Assembly: GCA_949126835.1 (NCBI GenBank)
Contig: OX421492.1
Span: 42,310,998 to 42,374,997, forward strand
Length of the DNA: 64,000 nucleotides
Direction of reading: 5' to 3'
DNA from: Anisus vortex
Taxonomy: Eukaryota; Mollusca; Gastropoda; Planorbidae
Shown here: positions 45,101-60,100 of the stretch, piece after piece
Position numbering within the stretch: position 1 is the first letter of the stretch
Layout of the letters: each line of letters opens with the position of its first letter
Program-made: the position numbers and the translations under genes
Notes under the pieces: model-generated
What the model was told of the DNA's origin: nothing
What the model saw: the letters and a program-made list of their open reading frames with translations, nothing else
Database searches by the model: none

Positions 45101-48100
45101 ATATACTTATACATTATACTCAATACATTACATAGGCCTACATATTGCTATGTAGATTTATGTCTCTTCAAACACTTAAGACCTTTTAAAATCCAATGTT
45201 TGTTGGATATTGGCTATAGATAGTGGTCAATTTAAGTCTTTTTTTTGTGCAAAATGCCATAAACAAACAAATTATGTTTGAAACAATTTAAAGCCCTAAC
45301 AGCTTTACTAACCTGCCATACTCATTGCTGACCAAATATGTGACATCTTGATTACCTGGTAAAAAATGGATTACATTAACATAAAATATCAAATAACATG
45401 ATACACTGATTGTTAATGGAAAAATAAGTAATAACATAAAATTAGTAAATTAACTATATAAAATAATTAATAACATAACTCATAGAGTTCATATTTCTTT
45501 CAACTAAATATACTCTATATCTATATAAGTATAACTCATAGAGTTTATATTTCTTTCAACTAAATATACTCTATATCTATATAAGTATAACTCATAGAGT
45601 TTATATTTCTTTCAACTAAATATACTCTATATCTATATAAGTATAACTCATAGAGTTTATATTTCTTTCAACTAAATATACTCTATATCTATATAAGTAT
45701 AACTCATAGAGTTCATATTTCTTTCAACTAAATATACTCTATATCTATATAAGTATAACTCATAGAGTTCATATTTCTTTCAACTAAATATACTCTATAT
45801 CTATATAAGTATAACTCATAGAGTTTATATTTCTTTCAACTAAATATACTCTATATCTTTATAAGTATAACTCATAGAGTTCATATTTCTTTCAACTAAA
45901 TATACTCTATATCTATATAAGTATAACTCATAGAGTTTATATTTCTTTCAACTAAATATACTCTATATCTATAAAAGTATAACTCATATAAATACCTATA
46001 TATGTTCCTTCTGTTTTGCATTTCATGTAGCCATTTTTGCCATCCAAAGTTATTCCATATCTGTTTAAACAAAAACATTAACAGGATATTATTAGAGTCA
46101 AGAGTCGCCGACTGTTTTCAGATATCTTATTGTATCATGTATGCATCACATTGGCCTACTATCCCTGTCTATTAAGGTTTATGATTTAAAAGTTATCACT
46201 TACAATGAATCATTTGCAGAATCTCTTATTTCACATTTCTGTCCACCAAAATAAACTCTGAAAAAGTAAAGTTTTTAATTACATATTTTGTTCTATCAAA
46301 TATATATTCATAATATAAATGTTATTTAATATAATAAAGTTGTAAGTGTCGTTAGCTGTATCAATCTCATACTTTAGGCCAAACTATAACTTACTATATT
46401 GTAGTATATATATATATATATATTATATATGTAGTATATTTAAAGATTGCCTAAAATAAATTTTGGGCTGCCAAAAAAGGACAGTATAGCCTACGGCCTA
46501 CAGCAGAGCCGTATTCTTTTTTTAGCAAACTTTCCGATACATGATAAAGGAAATAAAAGATACATCTTATCTTATACATTGCCGATGCTCCTTCCTATTT
46601 CCCCATGTTATACCTGGCCCTGGGATCTGAGAATAAGGAGGTGGGGGGGGGGGGGGACACTAGAAATTGAAAGACGTGAAAAGGTTTCTGTGAACCCGTA
46701 GGCCTAGACTCCTAGACTGGGCTATAGGCCTACTGTTAGACCCCTAGACTGTAGTAGGCTGGACTGCAACAGATTAGACTTTGTGATTATTAATATATTA
46801 TATTATTATTATATTTATTATCATTATCATTAGTGATTAGTAGCCAATTGATATATAAACTACCTCAGAATCATTGCTTTCGTTTCGTCTGGCTCATTAG
46901 CTCCATATTTGTCTGTGATTATGTTACCAGTCAGCTCGAGAAACTCACCTAAAACAATTTTAATTAAATTTGATTTATTTTGAACTCTCAATGTTCATTT
47001 TCTTTTTTTTTTTGTAACACTTTTCATTATAATGTAATGGGTATATTTCACTGATCTATATAGATCAGTGGTATAATTATCGCCTAGGTTTATGTTTGAT
47101 TCAATGTTAACTTTTTTTTTTTTTTGCCGCAACCAAATAGTAGGCTAATATAGGCCTTATTATGAAAGTCTTTTTACCGCTTCAAAATGTATATTATGTC
47201 CACTAATTGTTGCTAATTTATTTTAAGCATCGATACATTATTTTAAGCTGTTTTAATAGCATTGCTAAGACGAATGGCTGTAGATTTAGACGTAAAATCA
47301 CATTTATGCAGATAATGCCTTTGTTAGCTCGTGGGTCTAGTAGGCAAATGATCGAGCTTAGCGTATTTGCAGCAGAAAAAAACTCAGTTTGATAGACCTA
47401 GACTCTAGACTATGCGTGGCGAAGAAATTTAAAATAGCAAACAACAACCCGAAACATTAAACCATTATTTTTTTAAAATCGTTTTGCCTGCTGTTTAAAT
47501 GTATTTTGTATCTAGATTTACTAAAGCGCCCGATGGATCTCGCAGTCGGAAAACACAACAGCTGCGCTGAAAAGCTTGCTCGAGCCCATGAAACGGTACA
47601 CCCCTGGTATGTACGGAGCTCTTAATGTGCTGTACTCAGGAGTACTCAAAGAGAAGAGTTGTATGAGCCTTGTGGTGCAATATGCAGCTATGAATTAGAG
47701 ATGGGGGGCCATCATATAAAAGCCATCGAGGTAATGTTTCAAGATGGATGTTGCAAATATAGCCGTCTTCGTTGCTGCACTTTCAATGCTCCATACCATC
47801 GACGGCTTAGGGACCTAGCCCGAGCGACTTTCCGTATACCATCGGTTATTTCAGATGCAAGGAGTAAAGGTCACCCTCCAGTGGATACCGAGTCATGCAC
47901 GTGTTGCTGGTAACGAAATAGCGAACCCCTTTGCCAAGAAAGGGAAGGCCTACATGGCAGATGGCACCCGCCCACAACGAGCCGTGCTCATTTGAATGTG
48001 TGGGCTAATGTTTTGATGTTTTATTGTTTTGTTGTCTTGTATTTTTAAGCTATCGTAACATACTAAAGAAACATAATTAATGGTTTTTGAAACACAATAT

Positions 48101-51100
48101 TTATTTAAGACAGCATGGCTGTTTGGTCTGTTCCACTGATCATAACCACTGATCTCTTTTTATAGATCAGTGGATCATAACACACACAAAGCATCAAAGC
48201 ATACCAAAGGGGAATAACCATTGTAATTAAAACTAGTACATTACATAAAGTACCAACAGAATGATCCGTAAAAGGGGGACTGAACGGTGGTACACGAGCT
48301 ATGACGAATCTAACAAGGTCCGAGGTGTGGCAGCATCTAAAACTGTCAAATCGAGCTGACCTTGTGGTTGCCCAATTTTGAACTGGTCCCTTTCGACTCA
48401 AACCGATGGGATAATGCACGCGGTGGCCGTCGTGGTACCTACACCACTGGAGATGCCGGCGTACTCGCGGTGACCCACACCTGTGCGTAGCGGCAAACTA
48501 GTACACCGGTGGGCTAAGGCGTTGGGGACAGCCCCTGTAGCGTTGTCACCCGGTAGCGCAAATCCTATACTATAAGTACATGCATCCAGGCACCGGGTGG
48601 TTCTCGAGACGGGAATGCAACGTCCACTGCTTCCTCCCCACCGAGACCCCGTGGCCTCTCGGCAGTGCAATGGATCTCGGACCCGCTGCGGGGGCTGTCC
48701 CCCACGTGTTCGTCCACCGGTGGATTATTAATGGGAATGTATCGGCGGTTTTCACACTACGACAGTTTTTGAGGCCTATGGGTACAGTAGTTGGTCAGGG
48801 CGACCAGAAACAAGTAACAAGAACAAACACTAAATACTGAAAAGAAACGTTCTCATTCCAGTTTTTATTGTATATATATATATTATTGTATGTTATATTG
48901 TATATTTTTTCTTTCACTCTAAACAAAACACATTGTAGTCATTCATTTCTCCGTCATTTCGACGGGCATAACCACTAGTAATTGTATAGTTCTATTGCTA
49001 GTAAAACAAGAAAACCATAAAAACACAGTTTTTATCATACTCCCTTTATTTGCAAACTAAGTTTACCATCATGTAATTAAAAAATATCTGTGTCGCAAAT
49101 CTCAAAAATATCTCCTTACTCCGTATGAATTGTTCTAAAAATAATCTTAGCGCATAATTTTTTTTTCTAGCTTTGTGCCGAAAAAGTATAAAAAGTTGCA
49201 CAGGCATTTTTTACGCGAAATCAAAATTTTTCTTATACTTTCCGTTTAAGAAATGAATATTGTCATAAGTGTAGAATTATAAAGTTGTTTTAACTGAAAA
49301 TTTGATAGGATGTATTGTTAGGCGCCACAAATCTGCAGTCCAAATTTCAGCTCGATCGGACCACGGGAAGTGGTCGAAAAATCGAAGCCAATTTTTGCAC
49401 CATTACAGACAATGCAACTTAAAATAAAGGGAGTAAAAAAATATGACTTAGATTTGATACACTCTTGTCTGTTTGTGACACGGTAACTTCCTTGGCACAG
49501 GTCGTGGCCTGACATTTAAGAAACGCTGATCTAAAAAGTTTCTTTGAACTCTTGTGTAATGGCACATTGCCAGAAAAAAACATTTCTGTGAGCTTGTGGG
49601 CTGCTGGAATCATCAACCATTGAAGACCATTAAACACCGTGTTCAATTAAGTCAGACGTCAGTTTTAAGTTCATTGTGGGTTTCATCCCCCCTGCTGAGA
49701 ACTAATTCATATAGCCGTGCATTGAAAAAAGGGGGGGGGGGCTTATGTTAAAAAACAAAACAAAAAACTACAACAAAACAAAACAATAAACTACGCACCA
49801 GGTACTCCAGAAGTGGGTTTTAAACTGTCAATAGTTGGTGTGCAATCGGCTGAGACCTGGAACATTAGGAATACAATTAACTGTGTGCAATAAGAAGACT
49901 AAATGATATCTTAAAAAAACAAATTATTGATTTGAGTTACTAGAATTCAATAGCTTACGTTTGAACAAAACGGGTTCCTTTAACCCCTAAAGCGCTGACC
50001 TATTTTCACAAAAATGCATTAAAAAGTGTAGCTAAAACTGACGTGCATTAAACATTCAAAACATATTGTCTTTATTTTGTTGTTTTCTTTTATGATATTT
50101 TTACATTAGATATATAAACCTATATATTTTATTAAAGCTTATGGTTTGGGAAACTGGAAAAACATATTATTTTTTTTTATATCTAGAATATAAAATGTAA
50201 AATTTAAATAAATACAGGACAAGTTTTTTTCACAAAGACTTCATTATTTTTATTAATTTAACACCCATTAAAGTAGTAAAGATCTAATAAAAATAATATA
50301 AAAAAACACTTATATTTTAGACATATATGTATTAAATTAAAGAAATGTATATAAAAAAGTATATTAGTAAGTATTAGAGTCTCCTGTAATATTTAGAAAA
50401 TAGTCAGGGTACAGTCCGATATAGCACTCAGTGAACCTAGTGCGCACCCACCCAGTTAAAAAAAATGAAAAGAAATATTAAATGTTGTTTAACTATCACA
50501 TTTTTATTAAATTATGATGAAAATATACTAGTTTTAACCTAGGCCCTCAAAATAAACACATTTAAATACAAATTTATTTAAATAATAACTAAAATAAAGA
50601 CGGTAATTAGCCATGCCTATCTTTCGAAAACGATGATCTTGATAACAACAAAGACTAAGCTAATTTATTGAACCATTTCAGCGACTATTTTTAACATAAA
50701 ATACGAGATAGATTCAACAATTCAATTCTATAATGTGTGGATTAAAATTTATATAAAAAAAAGAAGGAAATCGAGAGAGATAGAGAGAGAGATATGAAGA
50801 TAGATAGATAAAATCTATTGTGACTGTAAAATAAGATTAGTGAGAAAAAAACTTGTGAACTTACTTTAAATGTACAGTCGGCTTCTGATTTACAATAGTT
50901 GGTTTCAGGGACACTGACTCCATCTACTGATACATTCACCTTGTAAGCGCCAGCTGGCATTGGTCTGTAAGAAAATAAAAACAATCACAAATACATGATT
51001 TATTTTAACATGCTAAATAATTGTAAGAACATAAACATTGACAGTGTATCACGTAGGTCCTATCAGGCAAGGAAGAACACATTAACCCAAGTGTGTGTGT

Positions 51101-54100
51101 GGGGGGGGGGATGGGAGGGGGGGGGGGCAACAAGCAGTTTATTTTGATGAACTAAAAATTATGAGGTTTGTTTGACTAATGTTTAGGTTTGGCGGACCAA
51201 TGTTGAGGTTCGGTGAACTAGTGCCATGCGCGCCCGAAGAAAATTTTCTAGGGGGGGGGGGGGGGGCAAAATTTTTTTAGTCATGTTTTAACCCATTTTC
51301 TGCTAGCATCCCACTTATGGGACACTACGTAAAAAAATCCTTTTAAATACGTTTCTGCCTTATAAATACAAAAATTTGTTTTTTTTGCATTGTACGATAG
51401 AGAGACTTTAATTATAACTCTGCTTTTCGAAAAAAATTGTACTTTTAAAAAGATTTACATGATCTTGACCTTTCAACTTGTAAAAATTGATGAAAAAAAT
51501 AAACATTCTCAAAAGTAATTGCACATTTATTAAAGATAATTAAATTTTGATATAAAACTACATGAAATATGTGATTTCATCATTTATCTATTAATAATAA
51601 CAATAGAAATCATAAAAAAGCCACATTGACTTCGTTTTATCAAGTGTCAAACAAGCATCCCACAAGTAGGACAGTACCTACGAATGCCCCCATGTAAAAA
51701 CGTCCCATTTATGGGACAGTAGCTAGTAGCATGCTCAGTTAGTTGTTTTTTTTTTAATAAAGTCTTTTTTTTTTAAATACATTTTTTTTTGTTTAACATT
51801 GATGTTTAGTGTTAAATATTGAAGCTACGCTTAAATTTAAGAACTAGATCATAGTTTTTGGATAAGATTTTTAATAAAAATGGTGTGTTTTTTTAAATAA
51901 TCTATTCGCTTTATAGAAAACTTATTTGTAATGTCCATGTAGTTTTTTTTTCTGGATTCAAATGATCTGTTCATCATCACCCATCCCTTAACCCGTGGGT
52001 TGGTCGCTGAGAGGACCATTGTTGACTCCTACGTCATCACTCGCCACTGGTCATGATTTTGTGCTGCGGTTTGGGCGCCATTGAAGGACAGCCTGGTCCA
52101 TTCTTTTATATTTTACTCCCACCTTTTCTTCTGTCGACCGCGCACTACTGTACCCATGGACCTCATCGTGGCGTAGTGTGTAAACCGCCGATACGTTCCT
52201 ATTAAGAATACACCGGCGCGCGAACGCATGGGAGACGGCCCCCCGCAGCGGGTCCGAGATCCATTGCACTGCTGAGAGGCCACGGGGTCTTGGTGGGGAG
52301 GAAGCAATGGACGCTGCAACCGGTCTCGAGAACCACCCGGTGCCTGGATGCCTGTACCTATAGTATCAAAAGAAAAGATTCTGGCTCGCTGGGCAGAAAA
52401 CTTCAACTGTGTCCTCAACATGCACACTTAAAAAACAGTGATGTAGGGATCAAACTCAGGTACCGCTGTGATGGTAAGCTGTTCAATCTGAGGAGACTGC
52501 AGGCCAAATTTATGACCCGCATTGAGACAATACGGAACTTTTTGTTTGCAGATGACTGCTCCATGATAGCTTCACGCAGGCAGACATGCAGTGCAGTATG
52601 GACCTGTTCTCAGCGACATGCACCAACTTCGGCTTAACTATCTCAACCAAGAAAACCGAGGTTTTGCACCAGTCTCCTCCTGGATGCGAGCACACTGAAT
52701 CTTCCATCATTGTAAATAGACTGAAGCTAAATAATGTTGACAGGTTCACATACCTCGGCAGTACCCTATCTCTTTCTGTACATATACACGATGAAGTAAA
52801 TCTCAGGATAGCCAGAGCCGGTTCCTCCTTTGGAAGACTGAGGTCTAATGTTTGGAATCGGAGAGGCATTAAGCTGCAAACCAAACTAAAAGTCTATTCA
52901 GCTGCCGTTCTACCAATTCTTCTCTACGCATGTGAAACCTGGACCGTGTATATCCGTCACGCCAGGAAGCTACATCACTTCCATCTGAGCTGCTTACGAA
53001 AGCTGACACGGGTCAGGTGGCAGGACAGGGTCCCAGACGCTGAGGTCCTGGCACGGACCGGCATGCCAAGCATGTACACCCAACTGGCAAAAGCCCAGCT
53101 TAGAAGGACAGGCCATGTTGTGCGCATGCCAGAAGTACGACTGCCCAAAAAAATCGTCTTTGGTGAACTTGTCGTAGGAAAGCGATCGCGAGGAGGGCAG
53201 AAGAAGAGGTATAAAGACACGGGAAGGCCTCCCTAAAAAATCTGGAAATTGACCCAAATCATCGGGAAAGACTGGCTGAGGACAGATCCTCTTGGCGAGG
53301 CATGACCGCCAATGGAGCAGCAGCTCATGAGGAAAAAAGGCGAAGGGTCGCAAATGCAAAACGTCAACTAAGAAAGTCCAGAAAAGATAGCCCCTCTACT
53401 GCCGGCCAGCAGGCCTCGCATCCATGCCCTCACTGCGGCAAACTTTTTCGGGCAAGAACAGACCTCACCAGCCATCTTCGTACCCATAAGCAACTATGAC
53501 ACTGACAAAAGATGGTCCTCTTCGCAAGCGATGGACAATCATCATCATCACCTATAGACCTATACTATAGGACGTGCTAACGGGTGACAGGTATACGGGT
53601 GAGCCACCACGATAATGATCCTTAGTGGGAACCGCAGTGAACGATCGTTGGGCTGCGGAGACCTTCCCCTGTTACACGGCACGCCACGCCTTGGGCGTGA
53701 CGTGGGGTGGCTGAGCCCGGACAGAGCTTGGGAGTGCCCCCCCCCCTGAGCTCAAACTATCGTTTGGTTTTTCTAAAGAGACCTTATAACTCTGTCGGCG
53801 GCTTCAAAGACAATTTCCATTCGCGTTGGATGTTTTCTAACATTTCTGAGCCAAGAGCAAAATAGAAGCTAGGATCAAATATAATGAGTTGACGGTTAAT
53901 TTTTTAATATTTTCGACACCAGCAGAAACTTAGCCTAATTATGCCGGATTTTATCAAATGTTTTGCCAGACAAATTTTTTCTTTCATCAATTTTCGGGCT
54001 TAAATTATTAAAACATTGGAAATGCTTACCCAACACTTGTCACAAAAACAAAAAGTCCACACGATTTTCTGAAACTATCTTAAAATAACTTTAAACGAAT

Positions 54101-57100
54101 TAAAAATCAACTCAACGTAGCACTCGTATCGCAAACAGTAAAAACTGGAAACTAAAGTTCAGCTTTATACATGTGTCCACTTTCCATGTGCAGCACAGGT
54201 TAGGATCACCACTCCAGGTGAAAGTTAGGACGTGCTATCGACAGTCCAAATAGCTAGTGTAGCACTGTGCAGCACATGCTAGGACGCACCTCTTCCGGCG
54301 AAAGCTAGGACTCGCTATCGACGGTCCAAATAGTTCACATTTTGTACGAGTTAGCTATCTCCAGGGAGATGCTAGAGATACGTATTGGAATGATTCATAC
54401 ACTCATCAAAGTGTTTAGAGAAACGTGAATGAGGTAAAAAGTAGAGCATCGTGGGTTGGGGTGATGCATCCCCAAAGATAATGATATCGATATGACAATG
54501 GAAGGAGTCGCAGTTGATTAATTATAAATGTTTTAATACAAATTATTTGTTAGTCTATTTTTGTAAAAAAAATAATTTTTCATTCAGTCCAGGGGGGGGG
54601 GGGGGGGCAAGATCCAAGGGGGGGGGGGCAAGTGATGAACTAGTGTTGAGGTTTGGTGACGTGTTGAAATTTGGTGAACTAGTGTTAAGTTTTGGTGTGC
54701 TATTGTTGAGGTTTGGTGGACCAATGTTAAAGTTCGGTGGACTATTGTTGAGCTCTGGTGGACTAATATTTAGGTTTGATGGACCAATATTGAGGTTTGG
54801 TGTACGTGTTGAAATTTGTTGGACTAGTGTTGAGGTTTGGTGGGCTATTGTTGAATTTTGGTGGACTAGGCCTATTGTTGAGGTTTGGTGGACTGGTGTT
54901 TGGGTTTTGGTGGACAATTGTTTAGATATGATGGACCAATTTTGAGGTTTGGTGGACTAGTGTTGATGTTTGGTGGACTAGTGTTTGGGTTTTGGTAGAC
55001 TATTGTTTAGATTTGATGGACCAAATTTGAGGTTTGGTGGATTAGTGTTTAGGTTTGGTGGATTATTGTAGAGATTTGCTGGACTAGTGTTAAGGTTTGC
55101 TACACTAGTGTTGAGGTTTGGTGGACTAGTGTTGAGGTTTGGGGGACTAGTGCAGAGTTTTGCTGGACTAGTGTTGATGTTTGGTGGACTAGTGTTGAGG
55201 TTTGGGGGAATATTGTTGAGGTTCAGTTGACCAATGATGAGGTTTGGTTTAGTAATTGATCAAATACCGAGACACAATTAAACAAAACTTTGCGTTTGCA
55301 GCTCACCAAAAGAGTTGCATTGATTGTCAATTTGAACTACCTTTATTTAACAGGCAGAGCAACGTATTGGACCTATAAGATTACAGATGTTCCTTCTAGA
55401 AAGAAGATTATTACGTGCTAGACCCAAAAACGTCTGCAGTGCAGCAATGATTGGGCTGCGACAGGGCTAGAACCCGTATCATTATGTTGACAGTTTGGTG
55501 GACTACCCTCAAGACTCTTTTGATGACAAATAAAATAGCATCCTTGGTAAGGCTTATTTAGTAGGGCCCAAAAAAACAAGAACCTAAGAGTTCAGACCAA
55601 CTCAAAACTAACAAGGAAATGGAGAAATTGTACATGGCCAAGCCTAAATAAAGAGTACACTACTCCGATTACACAGAGATGCATGGACAAACGACTGTTG
55701 CTTTGATCAGGAACAGATTTAATCTAAGATGTCGTAGGTATTAGATTGCATGAAAAACGGAAAAATGCTGAAGTTTTGATGAATGCATGTTCGCTCTCCT
55801 TACTCCTTAGTGAAAGGAGTCTTCAACGGTTAGGAAAATGCTTACTGGTGAGTTGGCAACTTAAAATATGAAATCTTAGCCGACCATGCCTCAGATACAA
55901 TTTCGTATGTTAAATAGCATGAAAGCATCCATGATTGATATTCAAGAATGACAGTATCACATGTTATCCACAAGTCGTGTCACAATCAGAAAGGGGACAC
56001 GGATAGTAGAGAAGAAAAGAAAGCTAGCTGCAAAGAGTGATAAACGGTGGGTCAGAGAACTCCGATCTACTATAGACATGTAGGCCTACATAAAATACTA
56101 GAAAAAACAGCCACTCGGTGATTGGATTGTTCAGACACGCTAGTACACAAAGATATAGCTAACTCATTAGCGCACGCCATCGTGGTTTATCGACCAAAGC
56201 AGGGGGCTCCAAACTACGGCCCGCGAGGTTCTCACACCCGGCCCGTGGAGAACTTTTTCTATACGAAAAAAGTTACGAAAATTTACTTGTATCCTGCCAA
56301 GATCAGACGCCGCTTACGTGGAACTTATGTTTTCACCATTCATCCACTAATATAGGTGTTCATGTGTAGTGTAGGCCTATCAATTTTAAATAATAACTGA
56401 ATACAATAATATTAAATTAATAATTAAAAACAACATCCACGTTTTGATCCTTTTTTATTGTTACCTAAAGTGTATCGTCTGCCCCCAAATTGCTGTTTGA
56501 TAATTAATGTGGCCCTCGGGCTGAAAAGTTTGGAGATCCCTGGACCAAAGGATGCCGACGAAATCCGAGATCACCAATTTGTCACCGAACAGGTGGAATC
56601 GGGCAGGAAACTGAAGACAATCTCATTACGTGTGTAGCCTACTTTACATCTATTGCTACTATTGCTACAGAAAACTGAAGCCAATTTCATTACGTGTAAT
56701 GTACTTTACATCTATTGCTACTGAAAACTGAAGCCATTGCTCATTACATGTAATTTACTCTACATCTATTGCCAATACGTCAATGGGCTTATTCTAACGA
56801 ACGTAACAATGAAATATTGAGAACCTTTCTTCTTCTGTCAAGAGAGCCTTTCCCTAATTACAAAGAAAAACTCATAGCAACAAAAAACAACAAATGATTG
56901 GACCAATCAATTAAAAAGAGATTCGTGTACAAACTATGTAATACGCCTTTGTCTAGTAACAACATTCAATGTTCAAATGTAGGTAAACATTTCAAACAAA
57001 TTTAAAAGTCTACATTGAATGGGAAATTCAAATAATATTAAATGCATTAACTGGAAGTAAAAAACTTTTTTTTATAAATGAATTCAAAGTGTTATATGTA

Positions 57101-60100
57101 GGCTTGGCCTACAGTTGTAGTCAATTTGGAAGTAAACAAAAAATTTAAAAAAATTTGTAGACTTTTGTTCTCTGTTCTATTTTAAACACAGATCTGATAG
57201 CCAACCATATAAAATGCTGTTATTTTGTGGTGGAAAGGAGAGTAGGGGTAAAATTGATAGACATAATTTTACTGAGGGGAGGAGGGGGTAATGACAGTTT
57301 GACAATTGTTGACACAAGTAGGCTGTGTCGAAAATTGGCTAAATTGTTGAAGTAATTAATGCACGTCACATAAAAGTAAAGACTAATCATTAGGATCTAA
57401 AACAAAAGAATCTAAAAATAAAGCTGACCTCAGAAATGTGGACGTTCGATTTTCTACCCGTATGCGCCACTCCCTTATAAACATAGGCATATAAAGGGGA
57501 GGGGGGGAGGTATGCTTATCCGTCGATCCGTATAACTTCGCAGGCTGATCAAGCGATTGCAGGTCCCCTTGTAGCAATATTGTAATTAACAATGGACGCC
57601 TTTAACAATACGTCATAAACTATTTCCTCTTTCCCTCATTCATGGCACTCTTCGAGTTGGTAAATTGTTACAAAATGAATGCTACATTAAATGTGAACAA
57701 CCCCATTCAGATTTAGCTGCAATCATTATCATAACGAATAATGTTATAATTGACAGGTAAAACAGTCCTTCATCAATTTTTCTTTTTCCTGTCGCATGCA
57801 CTAAAACATTTCCCTATCCATCTAATGGATAGGCCAACGTATAAGAGATATTGTGGAATAGACCAGAATAATTGGTCTTGTACTGAGCTGACCTTAGTGC
57901 TTTACCAGACATTTTTTTCTTCTATAGGTCTATCCAAAGACAGTTGTGCTATCCACCCAATCCACTTGTAAGTTGTGCCCACGGAAACTGTGAACTCCCC
58001 AACAGTTCACTCAAATACTGCTTGGATCACGGGTTCCCCAACAGTTCACTCAAATACTGCTTGGATCACGGGTTCCCCAACAGTTCACTCAAATACTGCT
58101 TGGATCACGGGTTCCCCAACAGTTCACTCAAATACTGCTTGGATCACGCGTTCCCCAACAGTTCACTCAAATACTGCTTGGATCACGGGTTCCCCAACAT
58201 TTCACTCAAATACTGCTTGGATCACGCGTTCCCCAACAGTTCACTCAAATACTGCTTGGATCACGGGTTCCCCAACAGTTCACTCAAATACTGCTTGGAT
58301 CACGGGTTCCCCAACAGTTCACTCAAATACTGCTTGGATCACGGGTTCCCCAACAGTTCACTCAAATACTGCTTGGATCACGGGTTCCCCAACAGTTCAC
58401 TCAAATACTGCTTGGATCACGGGTTCCCCAACAGTTCACTCAAATACTGCTTGGATCACGCGTTCCCCAACAGTTCACTCAAATACTGCTTGGATCACGG
58501 GTTCCCCAACATTTCACTCAAATACTGCTTGGATCACGCGTTCCCCAACAGTTCACTCAAATACTGCTTGGATCACGGGTTCCCCAACAGTTCACTCAAA
58601 TACTGCTTGGATCACGGGTTCCCCAACAGTTCACTCAAATACTGCTTGGATCACGGGTTCCCCAACAGTTCACTCAAATACTGCTTGGATCACGGGTTCC
58701 CCAACAGTTCACTCAAATACTGCTTGGATCACGGGTTCCCCAACAGTTTACTCAAATACTGCTTGTATCACGGGTTCCCCAACAGTTCACTCAAATACTG
58801 CTTGGATCACGCGTTCCCCAACAGTTCACTCAAATACTGCTTGGATCACGGGTTCCCCAACAGTTCACTCAAATACTGCTTGGATCACGGGTTCCCCAAC
58901 AGTTCACTCAAATACTGCTTGGATCACGGGTTCCCCAACAGTTCACTCAAATACTGCTTGGATACTGAACTCACGCGCATTAAGTTCTTTCCCCGTTTCT
59001 CGACTCTCCTGTTTAAAGCTGGCAAGTCGGGTGCAAAGATAAAAAATTTTATCCACTTTCTCAACCTTTTTATCACAGTTGCGGCAGGTAGGCCGGATTC
59101 GATTGGCCTCGATTAAGAACTTTTTATATTATATAATTTATTAGTAAGCTTAGGTTTAGAAAGTGTCAGTTTGGCGCATAGCAAACTTTAGCAACTTAAG
59201 CGGAAGCCCATCCGCCCCCGCCTTTTTTTCCAGAATGATTACTACTATGGTACCAAAAGGCGGCAATGTCATTGACAGACTGCCAGTATTACATACGGTG
59301 TCAGGTAAAAGATACCGCCTTAAACTGTTTTCAAATTTAAGAATAACCAATATAGTTATGACTTACTTCGTGTAGCAAGTAATCTGAGTTTCATGAGAGC
59401 CATCTGGGTGGAGATCGCAGTCATAACTTGTAATAGAAGCCAACATCACTTTACTCCCCAGATTTTCATTTCCAGTTCCGAAGTTGAAAAAGTTTCTAGC
59501 GAAATCTGTTCAATAAATATGATATTCAAATTACTCAATGCTACAATACAAATCACTGAATCCTTTCAATGTAAACGTTGATTACTAACTATGACACCTA
59601 GAAGAAAACGTTATGGCTTTTTAGGGGCTAACAAGGTAATAAAAAACAAAGAATATTTGTGATAAGAAAAAAAATGTATTTCAATTATAGGCGTATTGAC
59701 TATACATCATTTAGAAAGAAGCCAACGTAGGCCCTACTTCTCTTGTTATACGTTTAAATTAGCATACATGTTAAATCTCATAAGCTTACAAACAAATTAA
59801 GATATGTGCAGCTTTTTTTTATTTGACATTTCAAAAATGCGTTTATTTGAATCTGAACATAATCACATAATGAAATGTGAAACGATTCCATTGGTGTGCT
59901 TATAGTCACGACCCGACAGTCTAAAAACGCTGCCTTAATTCAATAAAATCAGAATTGATTAATTTGTTGCTATGGCTAATATAAATCTAAAGTAGTAATC
60001 GAACCAATGAGACTTAAGATCTAACATCGAACTCACTTTGTAATTGAGCCAATGAGACTTAAGATCTAACATCGAACTCACTTAGTAATCGAGCCAATGA

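Noticed and set aside
48398..48840. Open frames in the GC-rich block
   Set aside because: The block is a dispersed repeat with an inverted copy at 52145-52369; frames overlap on both strands and share no known protein.
54514..54945. Open frames on both strands rich in GG(V/L)L or PPNLN
   Set aside because: Degenerate minisatellite behind poly-G tracts; coding on both strands is a composition effect.
57944..59116. Two long overlapping plus-strand open frames (390 and 355 codons)
   Set aside because: Both are translations of the same 39-bp satellite in different frames; the openness follows from 39 being a multiple of three. No domain, no gene structure, antisense in intron 3.
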